DNA of 64,000 bases from Turnera subulata (GCA_028386065.3 JAKUCV010004804.1:32055-96054); one strand, 5' to 3'. Shown: positions 34,231 to 47,621, numbered from the stretch's first letter. Numbers and translations: made by a program. The notes: generated by a model not told the origin, from the sequence alone.

Positions 34231-35133
34231 TTACAACCCATCAAAATCATTATTTTCAACACAATACTCCTTGTTTTAGTTAGTAAGATAGTTGCATTGC
34301 AAAAAAAAAGAAAGAAAGTTGCATTGAACATGTATCTCTTAGTAGGGCACATGTACTACAGTCTTTTAAGTAGTTTGGGATGCTTTTAAATGCATACTCA
34401 TTCACCTGTGAGTATGTGTTTTCAACCTGTGATATGTATGCTGTACTCGTGTTGGAAACCTACGCTTGTGTGCTATTTTACATGCTGGTTGGGTTCCCTT
34501 GTCTTGCATGTTTTGTTTGTTTCAAAGCCCAATGTGTTAAGTGGTTCACAAACGTTTTTCCTCCCGAGGGAAGGGGAGAAGCCCGTTGTTGCGGCAATCA
34601 CAAAGTGGGTCATGACGCATACAAATTTTTAAAGTCTTGTACAAAATACAGGGACTATTTCAATTTGCAAACCTCCCAGTAAATTGGTGGCTTCAACTAA
34701 CACATAGATACAATTGATTGGTACTGTGGTGCTTCCAAAACTCGCTAAGTTCTTCGAGGTCCTGGATTCTCACTTTCTATCACATAGATGCAATTTATTG
34801 GTGATACGATGTTGAGCTAAGTTGTTGCAATTTTTTTAGGTGTGCACTGTGAAGTGCACAGTTATCAGTCCAGAGACCAGAATCATATATAGACAACAAA
34901 GAGAACACTTTCTAGCTTCAACATTTTTTTGTTTCCTTTCCATTTCTTGATTCATCTTATTTTTTTTTTTTTTTTTTTTTTTGAGGAGGCCAGGATTCTG
35001 GTATCTTTGCAGCAGAGTGATATGACATACAAAAGCAGAAGCAAACAGAAAAGAAGGTAAGACTCCCTCCCTTAGGCAGTGGAATTTGTTTACAGTTTTC
35101 AGGACAAGTACACTGACAGCAAACAGCAAACAA
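34231..35133. other. spacer and 3' region of the transporter gene
   Basis: No gene seen. A long T run lies at 34960-34981. The last 250 bases probably include the 3' untranslated region of the minus-strand gene that ends at 35134. Confidence 0.5.
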
Positions 35134-37605
35134 TCAACGAAGAGTTCCTACAGGTCTCTTATAGGTGTACCACTTGGAAATGAGCAGAAACACAGCCAAG
35201 TTCAAGACACTGAGCATCGCCAACAACCAGAAGAAGTAATCAATGTGGCCATAATTTAAGTTGTCGGGTATCCATCCAGGCTTTCCATCCTTTGCAGTGA
35301 TACTTGTAATGATAGTAACCAGAAGAGAACTGAGGTAATTACCAAGTGCTACAGTGGTGAGTGACAGAGCAGAGCACATGCTCCTCATGGCATCAGGTGC
35401 CTGCTCATAGAAGAATTCCAACTGCCCGATAAATGTGAAAACTTCTGCGCAACCAATGAGGAAATACTGTGGAACTTGCCAAAATACGGAAATAGGGACT
35501 GCATCAAGCTCATAGTAATTGTGCCTTCTCACCATTTGCAGCCTCACTCGTTCCAGTATTGCTGCAGATATCATGGCAAATATAGATATGAAGAGGCCAA
35601 TGCCCATCCGCTGAAGCTGAGTAAAGCCACTCTTGTGGCCAGTGATTTTTCGTGTCACTGGGACAATAATCCTGTCATAGACGGGCACCCAAACGATGAC
35701 ACTGAGGGTGTCAAAGATGGAAAGAGTTGCAGATGGGATCTCGAAAGTAGAGTTGCCAAGCTGCCTATCCATTGTTTCACCTTGCAGGACAAATAAGTTG
35801 CCCATCTGGCTGCAAACTGCAGAAAAAATGATACCAGTAGCCCATATAGGAAGCAATCGAACAATAGCTTTTAGCTCCTCAACTTGGGTCACTGTGCAAA
35901 GTCTCCACGGGTCTACTGAACCCTTAACGTCATCTCTTTCGGTTTCCACAGCGGCCTTGTCAAGGAATCTGTAGAAGATTAGAATCAAAAGTAAGAGACT
36001 GGCATAGGGGTAGGATATATAGTGGAAACTCAAGCGAAAGGACTACTAGCTAGACAAATTGCTCTTAGTGTAAGAAAAAAATAGGTTCCAGAAGATTTGA
36101 TTTGATTACAAATGCATCCCAACATATCCATTTTTATGATGTGCTTAAAATAACTTCAGCCAGAATAGAAAATCGATCTTTATTAAAAATGAGATTGTGT
36201 AACTTAAAGCAGAATTCTTTTCCCTTTTTTTTCCCTATCCTAGCTACTAGGCAGTATTCCAAATTCTAGAAACAACCTGAAATCTTTGGTATGGTCAAGC
36301 TTGCGGCTTCCTTGAATGTTGGATTCAGCATCTGTAGTCTCATACAGAAGAGAGGGGTCAGCAGGAACTAGGACTTTGTGCTTTCGAGAAGAAGCCACTA
36401 GCACCTGGCAGATGCGTGTTAGAGGGCTGCCTCCAGGCTTCTGGTACCTAAACAGCCGAGTACCAGAAAAGAAGCTGGCAATAGCAATTGCCATGGCTAT
36501 TGCTGGGATGCCAAAACCCCATCCCCAGCTCACGTTGTCTTGTACCCACACTAGGACAGAACCAGCAATAAGAGCACCAACATTGATTGAGAGATAGAAC
36601 CAGTTGAAGAAAGAACTCTTGTGTTTCTTCTCAACCTCATCAGCATCATCAAACTGATCTGCTCCGTAGGATGAGACACAAGGTTTAATACCTCCCGTGC
36701 CTAATGCTATCAGGTAAAGTGCTACAAAGCACAGAGCAGTTTGCGCTTCTGTCGGATGACAATCATCCTCCGCAAAACATTTTGGCTTTAGGCCAGGAAC
36801 AGATGCTGATAGCGCTAGAAGTGTCAGTCCCTGTGAAAAATAAAACAAGAAAACAACAGTTGTTTCAAAAAACAATCTTGTCCCAAAGCAGGTTGATCTC
36901 AGTTTGATGAGGAACTTTTCCTCTGGGATTAAATCTATACACCTGGACTTACATGGTTATGAAAGCTATAGTGAACCTGAATGAAGATTCACCTAATGAT
37001 ATCAAATATTTGACAGCTTAATTAACCAAAATTATTAACACCATCCCAGTTTCACACAATATCTCCCATCTACACGCTATTGGTATCTCTTTTATTGGTG
37101 TCCTGAAATGTTCTTTATCAATCATCTGATCATGCAAGCCACAGCATTTCAGTTTAAATTAAAAAAAAACAACTAAAGTTCAACTTACTATAACATAGAT
37201 GGTAGAGAAACATGCAATTGTCCAGTATCTTCCAAGATACGCATCTGCCACAAAAGCTCCAATCAACGGAGTGAGGTAGCATGTTCCTCCCCAGTCCTGG
37301 TTACTTTTAGTAGCGGTAGCACTAGACTGATTCAGTCTGTGCTTGAAATAAAGCACCAGATTAGAGCTCATTCCATAGTAGGCCAACCGTTCACAAAATT
37401 CGTTACCTGCAGTTGAAAGATACTAATTAAGCACCAATCATCCATACTACATTCTACTTGCGTTGAATTAATAGATAAGTTTTTCTGCAGGTACCCTACC
37501 TATAATAAAAGGGCAGGCCCTCCAGGTTCCTGTAACCTTTTTATCGGCAGGCTCCCCTCGATAGTCGAGAGTCCCATCCTTTGTATAAACATCTTCTTCT
37601 TCCAT
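35134..37605 (-). CDS. NPF/PTR family proton-coupled peptide/nitrate transporter
   Basis: Four exons on minus: 37605-37500, 37406-37189, 36830-36277 and 35968-35134. All introns are GT-AG with matching phases, giving 1713 bp and 570 residues. It starts [20 protein letters not shown]. The ExxER proton-coupling motif is intact at residues 38-42 (EFCER). The family motif [20 protein letters not shown] is in exon 3, the central loop has [10 protein letters not shown] across the exon 3/4 junction, and [13 protein letters not shown] and [20 protein letters not shown] are in exon 4. Twelve membrane helices are expected. The sequence is closest in style to the NPF8 (PTR1/PTR2-like) branch, known for di/tripeptide transport at the plasma membrane or tonoplast. 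Substrate and subfamily are inferred. Length is normal and no lesions are seen. Confidence 0.93.
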
Positions 37606-40600
37606 GGCTTCTGAAGAAAAATTATTGTGCTAGCTTACACCTTGGTATTAACCTAAGACCAGAAAGTGCAGAGCATGAGAAAGTCTTGCAACTGCAATAC
37701 ACCCAAAAAATAGAAAAAAAAAAAAAAAACACATCTGCATTAAGATTCTACCCAGATAGGATCATAGGAGAGAGCTACGAGGGTAGTTAGTTATTGCAAT
37801 GAAATCTCTTAACCCAACTCCATAATCATAATTCTGATTCACCTAAAAACAAAAGTGTGATAATGCACAGATCAAGGGAAAAAACTGGAAAAGAAGGGAC
37901 ACTTAATTACGAGCTCCAAGTCGAAACTTGACGACGAGTCGCATATATAGCAACGGACTTCTAGTAGATGTTCAGAGAAAAAAAAAAAAAAAACAAAGAG
38001 TTTTTGTGTGGGAACTCACCCAAACGAAAGAACAAGAAAGGAAAGGCAATATCAACAAAGAAGAAAAAAAAAATCATACTTGTATCATTTGTGACATGCA
38101 CATATCTAATGAAAATAGTTTGCCTCTTTCGAACATAAGCGAAGCAAAGCCTGTTCTCTACTAGTAATATGGGCAGTACTAGCTAGTGGGTACAAATAAC
38201 TGGTCAAAATCAAGAAGCTCACTGGTCACTCGATCAGCTAAACAGAACCCAACCCAACTACTACTGTGTGTGTAGCTCATCGATTGCCTGATCTGTATTG
38301 CGTAAAAAGAAAGAAAAGAAAAGAAAAGAAAAGAAAAGTAATCCTAAAGAAACAAATGAAACGCACGGGTTTGCCTTAATCTGGCCTTAATTTGACCTTT
38401 TTCTGCAGGAATGGAATGGAAGTGATCATGAGAGCATGGAATCGTAAACAAATTCTAAATGACCACTTGATGAGCGCCGTAAATTTTTTTTTTAAAAAAA
38501 CTAAAGAAAACAATGGCCGCGCTAAAACTATAAAGATAATGAGTGGTAAGCAGAAGTTATAGTTTTGAGGTGAGGGCATTACCTCAATTAACTCACTGGT
38601 AGTGTTAAGCATGCATCTTTGAAGTGGTTGCAGTGCAGTGCAGACAGGGAAATGACCTGAAACTTGTGTCTTGCTAAGGTGAAGATCAATCCTAATAAAT
38701 AAGGGCTACTATATGTTATATTAACAAGTTAATGGATTGTGTGGAGATTAAGGTGTGGCTTAGTTGAGTTCCCACAATGATGGCGATGGGTTCAAGTTGC
38801 CTCCCTCACGAGTCCACTACACGGTCTACACTAGCTGCTGATGTATATGCAAACAAAGTCTTGGATGAAAATGAGCTGCTTTGGCTTTGGCTTTGGCTTT
38901 GCAGTTAATGATTAGTGAAATGGTCAACCTCAACTTCACATTCATTAATAATGGAGTTAGCATAAAAAAGAAATCTATGGATGCCAGATGGATAAAACTT
39001 CTGCTTTATTTTTCTATTTGCGACAGCGTGACGTTGGGAGGATAGATATGCTGGTTATGTTATTATGCTAGGGGAAAGAAGGGAATCTAATTATGGTTTC
39101 TTTTGTGCTACTACCCAATTATGATTTTACGCTTAGTCCTTTCACTTTTATTTTATTCTGAAAATAAAAACCTTCACGTTATTTTATTTTAATTTTTCTT
39201 TTCGCATTTCCACATCCTCAAGTCAACTCGGCTTGTTTTCCTTTTGCTTTTTCTTTTTTTCCCCGTCTTGTAAAAGAGATTTTGATTTTCCTTATACTTT
39301 TTTTAAAAAAAAAATCGGGAAAAGTATAGTAGTAACGCGTTGGAGGTCAATAATCTGTTAACTGGTTAGTTAGTCAGGGAAGGAACAAAATATGGCCAGA
39401 GCCCATCGACGATTGAAAGAATCGACCGTCCTGTTGCCTAGTAGTATCTTGTACCGCAACAAAGAAGAATCATGGACGAGAGTGGCGTATCGCAACGCAA
39501 AATTAATTTTGCAAGGGAACAAGTAATAGCATAAAATAAAATAAAATAATAGACAAAAGATTGATGCAGGGAGACAACAGGAGTTATTTTATTTTTTATT
39601 ACATTAGCGATATCGACCTGGACGACGTCATTCCAGATTCAATTCAAACCCCCCCCCCTATAAAATCAACGGACGGACGGACGGGGGCGGGATCCACATC
39701 CAGGTGTGAACTGAAAACAAAAACAAAAACTTCTTCACTCACAGTCTCACACACACTATTCTATTTTCTATATAGTCTGGGCTGGCGTGCCTTATAGGTC
39801 TAAAACTCCTTCACAAAACTTCACCCCGGCACGTTGAATTCCTACCCCCTAAGAAAACGACAAAACCTCCCCCCAACTCATGAAAAGAATTGGAAAAGGA
39901 TAACTGCATGGTATGTAATGTATTTCACATTTATGTTTTTCTAGGGCCACAAATGTATCCATACTTGAATCTTGATGATGCGCCCTAAATATTAAGTTTT
40001 AGAGGTCAACTCAGCTGGGCGTGGCCGCAAGATATGTTTCAACCCAAACTCGCAAACGTCGTAATTAACCTTACCGATATTCCAAGATTTAGAGAGGGCA
40101 ATCCGGGATTCCTTAATATTCTATGTCTGGATAATTACGTTGGTACAGACAATGTTATATAGTATGAAATAATGGAGGGATAGGCTGAGAAGTTGTAAGA
40201 CATATGTCCCTATCCTATTGGATCGCCGAGCAACCAACTACCACCAGATTCGACCGTTGAAGTACTGAACCAACAGTATTACATATTTAAAGACTTTGAT
40301 ACAAATATTTATAAATTAAGTTGTACCATATTAAGAGAAACCATAAAACCGGTGGAAAAATACGCTAACAAAAGCGATAAATAAAGTAAGTAAAAATTGA
40401 AATGAATAGAATTTGGCTCATTTTGTATTGATTTTGAAAATGGTTGGGTGATTCTCGTACAGAAGAAATATTCTCCACATGAGCATCAGTTTTCGACAAG
40501 AAGAAAATAATAATCAAACACCAGACAATTGTTTGGAGGCAAGGATAAAAAAACAGAAGAGAAATATTTAAAGTAAGAAGTTGGTGTTATGAGTATATCA

Positions 40601-40615
40601 CGGTGAATATCATTA
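37606..40615. other. upstream region of the transporter gene and spacer
   Basis: No coding gene seen. Low-complexity runs include A runs near 37716 and 37978, an (AAAAG)n run at about 38307-38338, and (AAAAT)n near 39531-39546. A C run followed by TATAAAA at 39659-39665 looks promoter-like, but nothing recognisable lies downstream. Confidence 0.5.
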
Positions 40616-40620
40616 TTATC

Positions 40621-40891
40621 TGTTATATTGTGATGTGGGATGACAAATAGACACCACAATATAACAGATAATAATGAAACACCCCCATTCTAACACCATC
40701 CATTCTTTTATGTATCCCAAAATTTGTATTACATTCTCTTTTCTAAATTTCCGCCTATTATTTTTCCGCTGGAAATTGGTGATATAATATTCAATATTCA
40801 ATATTTATTTGTCGGGTATAGATTGTGAATTATCTGTTTAATTCACCAGTTATTTGTTGTAGTGAGAAAATTACCCGAGTTTTCCCCAACA
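40621..40891 (+). repeat. 5' LTR of copia element 1, rearranged
   Basis: 271 bp against 383 bp for its partner. About 110 bp of the middle is missing. Bases 40632-40666 are the reverse complement of the first 35 bases of the 3' LTR (45099-45133), so the LTR tip is partly inverted and forms a hairpin with 12-bp arms. Confidence 0.9.
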
Positions 40892-40972
40892 AGTGGTAGC
40901 GGAGCCGAAGGTTCGTCCTTAAGGCTATTTGTTGGAATATTGAATTATTGAATATTATCCTTTGATTTTGTA

Positions 40973-41908
40973 ATGGCGGAAGGAGATGCAGAAAAGGCTA
41001 CTGGAGAGATGACTTCCACGTTCAAATGGTCGAGGCTTCCAATATCTAATTTGAAACTTGTTGTGAAGATATTTGATGGTACCGATAATTTTGGTATGTG
41101 GCAGTGTGAGGTCCATGACTCACTATTCCAACAAGGCCTTGATATTGCTATTGAAGATAAGAAGCCTGATGATATCAATGACAAGGATTGGGCTGACATT
41201 AACAAGTTCGCATGCGGAACAAGTCAATCGTGCCTGTCTAGAGAGCAGAAGTATGCATTCAAAAATAAAGTTTCTACACACAAACTGTGGAAGGCATTGG
41301 AAGACACTTTCTTGAAGAAAAGTGGTCATAATAAACTTCTAATGAAGAAGAGATTGTTCCGATTTGAGTATCGACCAGGTACTACTATGAATGAACACAT
41401 CACTTTGTTTAAAAAGTTAGTTACAGATTTGTTCAATCTGGATGTTATCTTTAAAAATGAAGATTTGGCTTTGATGTTGTTATCATCTCTTCCCGATGAA
41501 TTTGAGCACTTGGAGACTACGCTACTTCATGGGAAGGAGAATGTTTCGTTGGATGCTGTATGTTCGGCTTTGTACAATCATGAGTTAAGACAACAGGATA
41601 AAGTAAGGAACAAAGCAACTGCGAAAGATGAAGCTTTAGTGGCAAGAGGTCGACAACAAAGCCAATCGAAGGGGAGAAGAGGAAGGTCTAAGTCAAGAAG
41701 CAAAATTGCCAAAGATGAGTGCACTTTCTGTCATGAGAAAGGGCATTGGAAGCAAGACTGTCCGAAGTTGAAGAAGAAAGGGAAGACTCCACAAGATGCA
41801 AACATTGTTGAATATAAAAGTGATGTGGAGTTAGACATCTCTTTGGTTATTTCACCTTCAGCATCACAAGTAGATAAGTGGATTCTGGATTCGGGAATGG
41901 TTCTTTGA
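40973..41908 (+). pseudogene. copia element 1 gag with protease start
   Basis: 311 codons from ATG at 40973. FDGTDNFGMWQCEVHDSLFQ and the following UBN2-type region are typical of copia gag (nucleocapsid precursor). The CCHC knuckle is CTFCHEKGHWKQDC. Near the end KWILDSG is the protease active-site entry, but the frame then shifts (GMVL, stop at 41906-41908), so gag-pol is cut inside the protease. Confidence 0.88.
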
Positions 41909-44900
41909 CTTCGAAGAACTCAATGAAGGGGTTGTTTATATGGGCAATGAAAATCCATGTAAGATAACTGGGAAAGGTTGAATCAAGCTGCAAAATCATG
42001 ATAAATCCACCAAAATTTTGAGAGATGTTCGATATGTTCCGTAGTTGAAGAAGAATCTCATCTATTTAGGGACTTTAGAATCTAAAGGCCTAGTTGTTAC
42101 TATGCGAGAAGGAATTCTTAAAGCAACATCAGGAGCATTGGTGATGTTAAAAGGTGTGAGGAAGAATAATCTGTATTACTACCAAGATGGTACAATAGTT
42201 GGGACAGCAGCAGCAGTAACTTCTGGAAGCAAGAAGGATGCAGAGGCAACAAAGCAGTGTCATATGCGTTTGGGACATGCTGGTGAAAAATCCTGGCAAA
42301 TTCTTGCTATAGCAAGGATTGTTGAAAGGTACGAAGACTAGAAAATTAGAGTTTTGTGAGCATTGTGTTCTGGAAAAGCAACGAAGAGTGAAGTTTGGCA
42401 CTACTATCCACAATACCATGGGGATTCTGGACTGTGTGCATTCGGATGTGTGGGGACCTGCCAAGACTCAGTCACTTGGAGGGAGACACTATTTCGTCAC
42501 TTTTGTTGATGACTTTTCTAGAAGAGTATGGGTGTTTACTATGAAGAAGAAGGATGAAGTGCTTGGGATTTTTCTTAAGTGGAAAGCTCAGATTGAAAAC
42601 CAAACAGGAAGGAAGATTAAAGTTCTACGAACTGATAATGGTGGAGAGTATACTAGTGAACCTTTCCTGAAGGTATGCCAAGAATGTGGCATAATTCGGC
42701 ACTTCATAGTTAGAAAAACACCACAACAGAATGGGATGTTAGAGCGTATGAACAAGACATTAGTGGAGAAAGTTCGATGTATGCTGTCTAATGCTGGATT
42801 AGGCAGAAATTTTTGGGCTGAGGCTGTGACATATGCTCAACTTCTTGTTAACCGGTTGCCATCATCTACTTTAGATGGCAAGACCCCTTTGGAGGTATGG
42901 TCAGGTAAACCTGCTACTGATTATGATTCATTGTGTATGTTTGGTTCGACTGCATACTATCACGTGAATGAATCAAAGTTGGATCCACGAGCAAAGAAGG
43001 CTTTATTTATGGGCCTTAATGCTGGAGTAAAGAGATACCGTTTTTGGTGTTTAGAGAAAAAAAAAAGACTATCATTAGCAGAGATGTTAACTTTAATGAA
43101 TCTTCCATGTTGATTAAGGTAAATCTAGAGGAAACTGATAGTACTTCACAGTAGGTGGAGTGTATTTCAAAGCAGGTGGAGTTTGAACATACCAAGGTGA
43201 TTCCAGCAATGAGCACCAGTAGTGATTCTTCATTGATAGATGAAGAGGAGGTTCCGACCCAAGAAGCTTCACAGCAAATGGATTCAATTGCCGTTCGAGG
43301 AGCAAGACGAGAAGTTCGAAAACCAGAATGTCTTATTGAAACGGTGGCTTATGCACTTCCAGTCATTGATGATGTTCCTTCTACTTTTTTAGAAGCCATT
43401 CGTAGTTCTGAAAGTAGTAGATGGAAAGATGCAATGGAGGAAGATATGGAATGTCTTCTGAAGAACAAGACATGGAAGTTGACACAAATACCGAAGGGAA
43501 AGAAGGCAATTGGATGCAAATGGGTATTTGCTAAGAAAGCAGGATTTCCAAACAAGAATAATGTTCGCTACAAGGCAAGATTGGTGGCTAAAGGCTATGC
43601 TCAGAAGGAGGGAATTGATTATAATGAGGTATTTTCTACAGTTGTTAAACATTCCTCTATTAGAATTTTGTTGGCCTTGGTAGCGCAGTTGAATTTAGAG
43701 CTAGCTCAACTTAATGTGAAGAACCGCGTTCTTTTTGTTGGCCTTGGTAGCGCAGTTGAATTTAGAGCTAGCTCAACTTGATGTGAAGACCGCATTCTTA
43801 CATGGTGACTTGAAGGAGGAAATCTATATATCTCAGCCTGTTGGATACAAAGCTACTAGTAAAGAAAATTGGGTATGTAAACTAGACAAGTCGCTGTATG
43901 GATTGAAGCAATCACCTAGACAATGGTACAAACGATTTGATAAGTTTATGATGGGTCAGAAGTACACAAGAAGCAAACATGACCATTGTGTATATTTGAG
44001 CAAATTTCAAGATGGATCCTGCATCTACCTACTCTTATACATTGATGATATGCTGATAGCAGCAAAGAGCCAAGTTGAAATTGATAAGTTGAAGGCTCAG
44101 TTGAGTAAAGAGTTTGAGATGAAGGATTTGGGAGAAGCCAAAAAATTCTCGGCATGGAGATAATTAGGGACAGAGAGAGAGGAAAGCTTTGGCTGACACA
44201 GAAGCAGTATTTGAAGAAAGTTCTACTATGTTTTGGGATGAATGAAGACTCAAAACCTATAGGTACACCCCTTGCTCCTCATTTGAAACTTAGTAGCCAG
44301 TTATCTCCACAGTATGATGAGGAACAAAAATATATGGCAAAAGTCCCATATGCTAATGCAGTCGGAAGCTTGATGTATGCAATGGTGTCTACGAGACCTG
44401 ATATTTCACAAGCTGTTAGTGTGAGCAGATACATGCATGATCCTGGCAGAGGTCATTGGCAAACTGTGAAATGGATCTTTCGGTATATTAAAGATACCGT
44501 AGATTTTGGTTTAGTGTTTGAGCGGGATAAATCACTTGGTCAAGGCATAGTTGGATATTGTGATTCTGACTATGCAGGAGATTTGGATAAATGACGATCG
44601 ACAACAGGTTATTTACTCACTTTAGCAAAAGTCCCAGTTAGTTGGAAGTCTACTTTATAGTCAACGGTGGCAGGGTATATGGCTATTACAGAAGCTGTAA
44701 AGGAGGCAATTTGGCTTCATGGATTGCTAAAAGACTTGAGAGTTGGTAAAAAACAACTTGTGGTATATTCTATCAGTTAGAGTGCTATTCATTTAGCAAA
44801 GAACCAAGTCTTTCATGCACGGACGAAGCATTTTGATGTTCGCTATCATTTTGTGTGGGAAATTCTTGAAGAATAGGAGATACTTCTCCAGAAAGTTTTG

Positions 44901-44993
44901 ACTACGGAGAATCCTGCAGATATGTTGACCAAGGTGGTGACAAGGGCCAAGTTTGAACATTGTTTAAACTTGGTCAATATCCTTCACTTTTGA
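41909..44993 (+). pseudogene. copia element 1 pol: integrase, RT, RNase H (broken)
   Basis: The integrase zinc-binding part (CHMRLGHAGEKSW, FCEHCVLEKQRRVKF) is split by a frameshift near 42320. The core (42319-43113) has VDDFSRRVWVF, RTDNGGEY and QQNGMLERMNKTL. RT starts near 43155, and a 67-bp tandem duplication (43671-43804) breaks its frame. It continues with QLDVKTAFLHGDL, YGLKQSPRQWY and the catalytic YIDDM. A further shift lies near 44155. RNase H (CDSDYAGDLDK, ADMLTK) contains several stops between 44592 and 44990. Confidence 0.9.
43671..43804 (+). repeat. 67-bp tandem duplication in copia RT
   Basis: TTGGCCTTGGTAGCGCAGTT and its next 47 bases are repeated with a few changes. 67 is not a multiple of three, so RT is frameshifted. 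Confidence 0.92.
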
Positions 44994-45098
44994 GGTGGCG
45001 CCAGATGGCGCAAGTTGGAGGCACTGCGGAGAATGTTCTTTATTTGATTGAGAAGATTTGTACTTGGTAGGATTACAAATAGCACTAAGGTGGAGATT

Positions 45099-45481
45099 TG
45101 TTATATTGTGGTGTCTATTTGTTATCCCACATCTGTTAGAAGTTGCTATAGAGGAGGTGGAGAGGTCTATATATGTAACAACCCCCCCTCTCTTTTATGT
45201 ATCCCAAAATTTGTATTACATTCTCTTCTCTAAATATAAAGAGCAGGCCGCAATAGTGGTGCTCCGAAGACGTAGGCAATTATTGGCCGAACTCCGTTAT
45301 CAATGTTCAGGTGTGTTTGTTCCTTGTCTCTTTTATTATTCCGCGTATTATTTTTCTGCTGTGCGTTGGTGATATAATATTCAATATTCAATATTTATTT
45401 GTCGGGTATAGATTGTGAATTATCTGTTTAATTCACCAGTTATTTGTTGTAGTGGGAAAATTACCCGAGTTTTCCCCAACA
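45099..45481 (+). repeat. 3' LTR of copia element 1
   Basis: Begins TGTTATATTGTGG and ends ...TTTTCCCCAACA. Retains the middle part missing from the 5' LTR, and has a TATA-like TCTATATATG near 45165. Confidence 0.92.
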
Positions 45482-45486
45482 TTATC

Positions 45487-45785
45487 TTCCAGTAAAATTG
45501 ATAATTTTACTATACTCGAATTTATTTCCAATAAATATTTTACTCTTACACCTAACTTCCACTTGAATTCATCTTTTTTGCCATTTACCTTCTATCGTTC
45601 TATTTGTGTTAATCTTAATATCTTAATTCTTACTTTACTTAACATCGATTTTATCATTTTAAATTAGCCATACTTATTTATTTTTATCTTTCCATTTTTA
45701 ACTATAAATACTCCTTAATTCCTTCCATTATTTACCTTAGCATCCTACCATAAACTTCACTTCTTTTCTCATTCAGATTTTTAGA
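45487..45785. other. AT-rich spacer
   Basis: No feature recognised between the copia target duplication and the next element. Confidence 0.5.
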
Positions 45786-46126
45786 TTTCTAGGGTCCTAA
45801 ACTTTTCCATTTTGGTCCATCATATACCCTTACATTTTGTTTGGCCAATTATGTACCCCAACTTTTCCTGGGCAGGTCAATCGTCCCCGAGTCAGACACT
45901 TGGTGACTTTGCAGGTTGCCTGGATTTGAGAAATGGGAGGTGTTTCAAAATGACATCGTCTCATACTAGAACAACAACGTTTTTAGAGGATTGGATGGAC
46001 ATATCTGATCCACGTTTCTATATGGCCCCGGATGCTACCAACCCGGTTTCTTTACTCAACCGAACTGAAACCTGAAGGATACTATCGAAAATTTGTATGA
46101 AACCCGACTCGCAACCATATTAAGTT

Positions 46127-46577
46127 AGGGTTAAGCACCTTTTGTGTACCTCAAATTTTTCTTTTGTCCTGATCGTATACCCCGGAGTTTCTCTGTCTCT
46201 TTTATGTACCTCGAATTTCAATTTTTGTCCTTTTCATGTACCTCGGGCAGCCCAAGCAATGACATGACCATCTATCGGGGTCCACTTGACACGTGGCATA
46301 ATGTCATTGGTGCCAAATGGATATTATTGTGGGTCCCACCATATTTCTCAAATATTCTAGTTTGTGGGTCCCACAAAAATTCCCACATGGAACCATTGAT
46401 ATTATGCCACGTGTCAAGTGGACCCGGGGTAGATGGCTATGTCATCGTCCGAGCTGCCCGAGGTACACAAAAGGGACAGAAATTGAAACTCGGGGTACAT
46501 AAAAGGGACACAGAAACTCGAGGGTATACGATCGGGACAAAAGGAAAACTCGAGGTATATGAAAGATGTTTAACCCT
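46127..46577. mobile_element. nested foldback element with 190-bp arms
   Basis: The left arm starts AGGGTTAAGCACC and the right arm, inverted, AGGGTTAAACATC. The arms stay alignable through GTACCTCGGGCAG and CCACTTGACACGTGGCATAAT up to a loop of about 70 bp with two GTGGGTCCCAC copies. Non-coding. Confidence 0.75.
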
Positions 46578-47252
46578 GACCCCTAGCTTGTCCAGTGACA
46601 GGGCCCGGAAGATAAAATTGGTAATAGAAGTAATTAAGCATTCTTTTGGCCTTGGCTCAGCTTTGATTGAAATGTGTTTTTGCTTTGTTGGGCTGTGATG
46701 TGGGGGAGAGAAAAACGTGTCACGAGTGTCGGTCAAATTATCGATCCGTCAATGGACCAAATTATCCTCCATTTTAACCCGTTAAAAGCATAAGGGTATA
46801 TCCGTCTTTTCGTCAAATTCCGTCCCGTGTCTGAAAATACAACTTGGGCTTTGTAAAAATATTTGTCTGATGGTTGAATTAACTTTATTATTTTAACATT
46901 TTTTTTCCAATTATTACTAAAAATCTTTTGTTTAAACTTTTCAAAACAAAATAAGATTAAAAAAAGAGGAAGAGTTATACTCTCCAACCACACCCACCTT
47001 CCTTCTTCCTCTCTACCAGCGACCTCTACCGCTTGGAAAGGACGCATTCTTTGTCCTGTAGCAAAACTCGGTGAGGGAAGATAGAGCAGTACTGTGTCAC
47101 TGCCACCATCAACACCGCACCTCTTTCTCTCCACATCGTTGCCGCCTCTTTCTATCATTGCTGAAGGAGCCACCTCTATTTCTTGGAACCGTCGCTAGCC
47201 ACAGACGCCGTAGCAGTGCCGTCAACCTTCCAAACCACTGCCATGACACTCA

Positions 47253-47279
47253 GACCTCTCTCTCTCTCTCTCTCTCTCT

Positions 47280-47312
<33 letters not shown>
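47253..47312. repeat. microsatellite (TC)n-(AC)n
   Basis: A CT run at about 47251-47282 is followed directly by an AC run (47284-47312). A shorter CT run lies at 47345-47357. Confidence 0.95.
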
Positions 47313-47316
<4 letters not shown>

Positions 47317-47621
47317 ACCCTCTCGCCCTTTGCGTCCCCTCAAATCTCTCTCTCTCTTAATCATCTCTTCCTCAATCACCCTCTCGCCCTCCGCGTCCGC
47401 CTTTGAGGTAGTCGTCCCATTTGCACTGATGCCATATCAAATCAATATCGTCGTCCTGTCTTGGTAGCCAACATACAAGCTAATGACTATCATTCCCCTT
47501 CTTCCTTACTTTGCCACCACGATAGGCCACCGCCACCAATAGCAATCCGCTAGACCATCATAAACTTCATTTCGCTCCTTCCTTAAATTCTTCGTCGTCG
47601 CCGAGCCACTGTGGTGCACAG

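Larger units (their letters stand above)
40621..45481 (+). mobile_element. Ty1-copia element (Tork/Tnt1-like), degenerate
   Basis: LTRs are 40621-40891 and 45099-45481, with target duplication TTATC at 40616-40620 and 45482-45486. The primer-binding site TGGTAGCGGAGC is at 40894 and a purine-rich tract (AAGGTGGAGATT) precedes the 3' LTR. Order is gag, protease, integrase, RT, RNase H, which defines copia. The gag start and LTR style resemble the Tork/Tnt1 group. Numerous stops and frameshifts leave it inactive. Confidence 0.93.

Noticed and set aside
36240..36875. Stand-alone ORF on minus with start in intron
   Set aside because: It is exon 3 of the NPF gene with intron sequence at both ends. 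Splice sites at 36830 and 36277 define the true exon.
39652..39797. Promoter suggested by a C run and TATAAAA
   Set aside because: No coding sequence or transcript-like structure follows. Single motif evidence is too weak.
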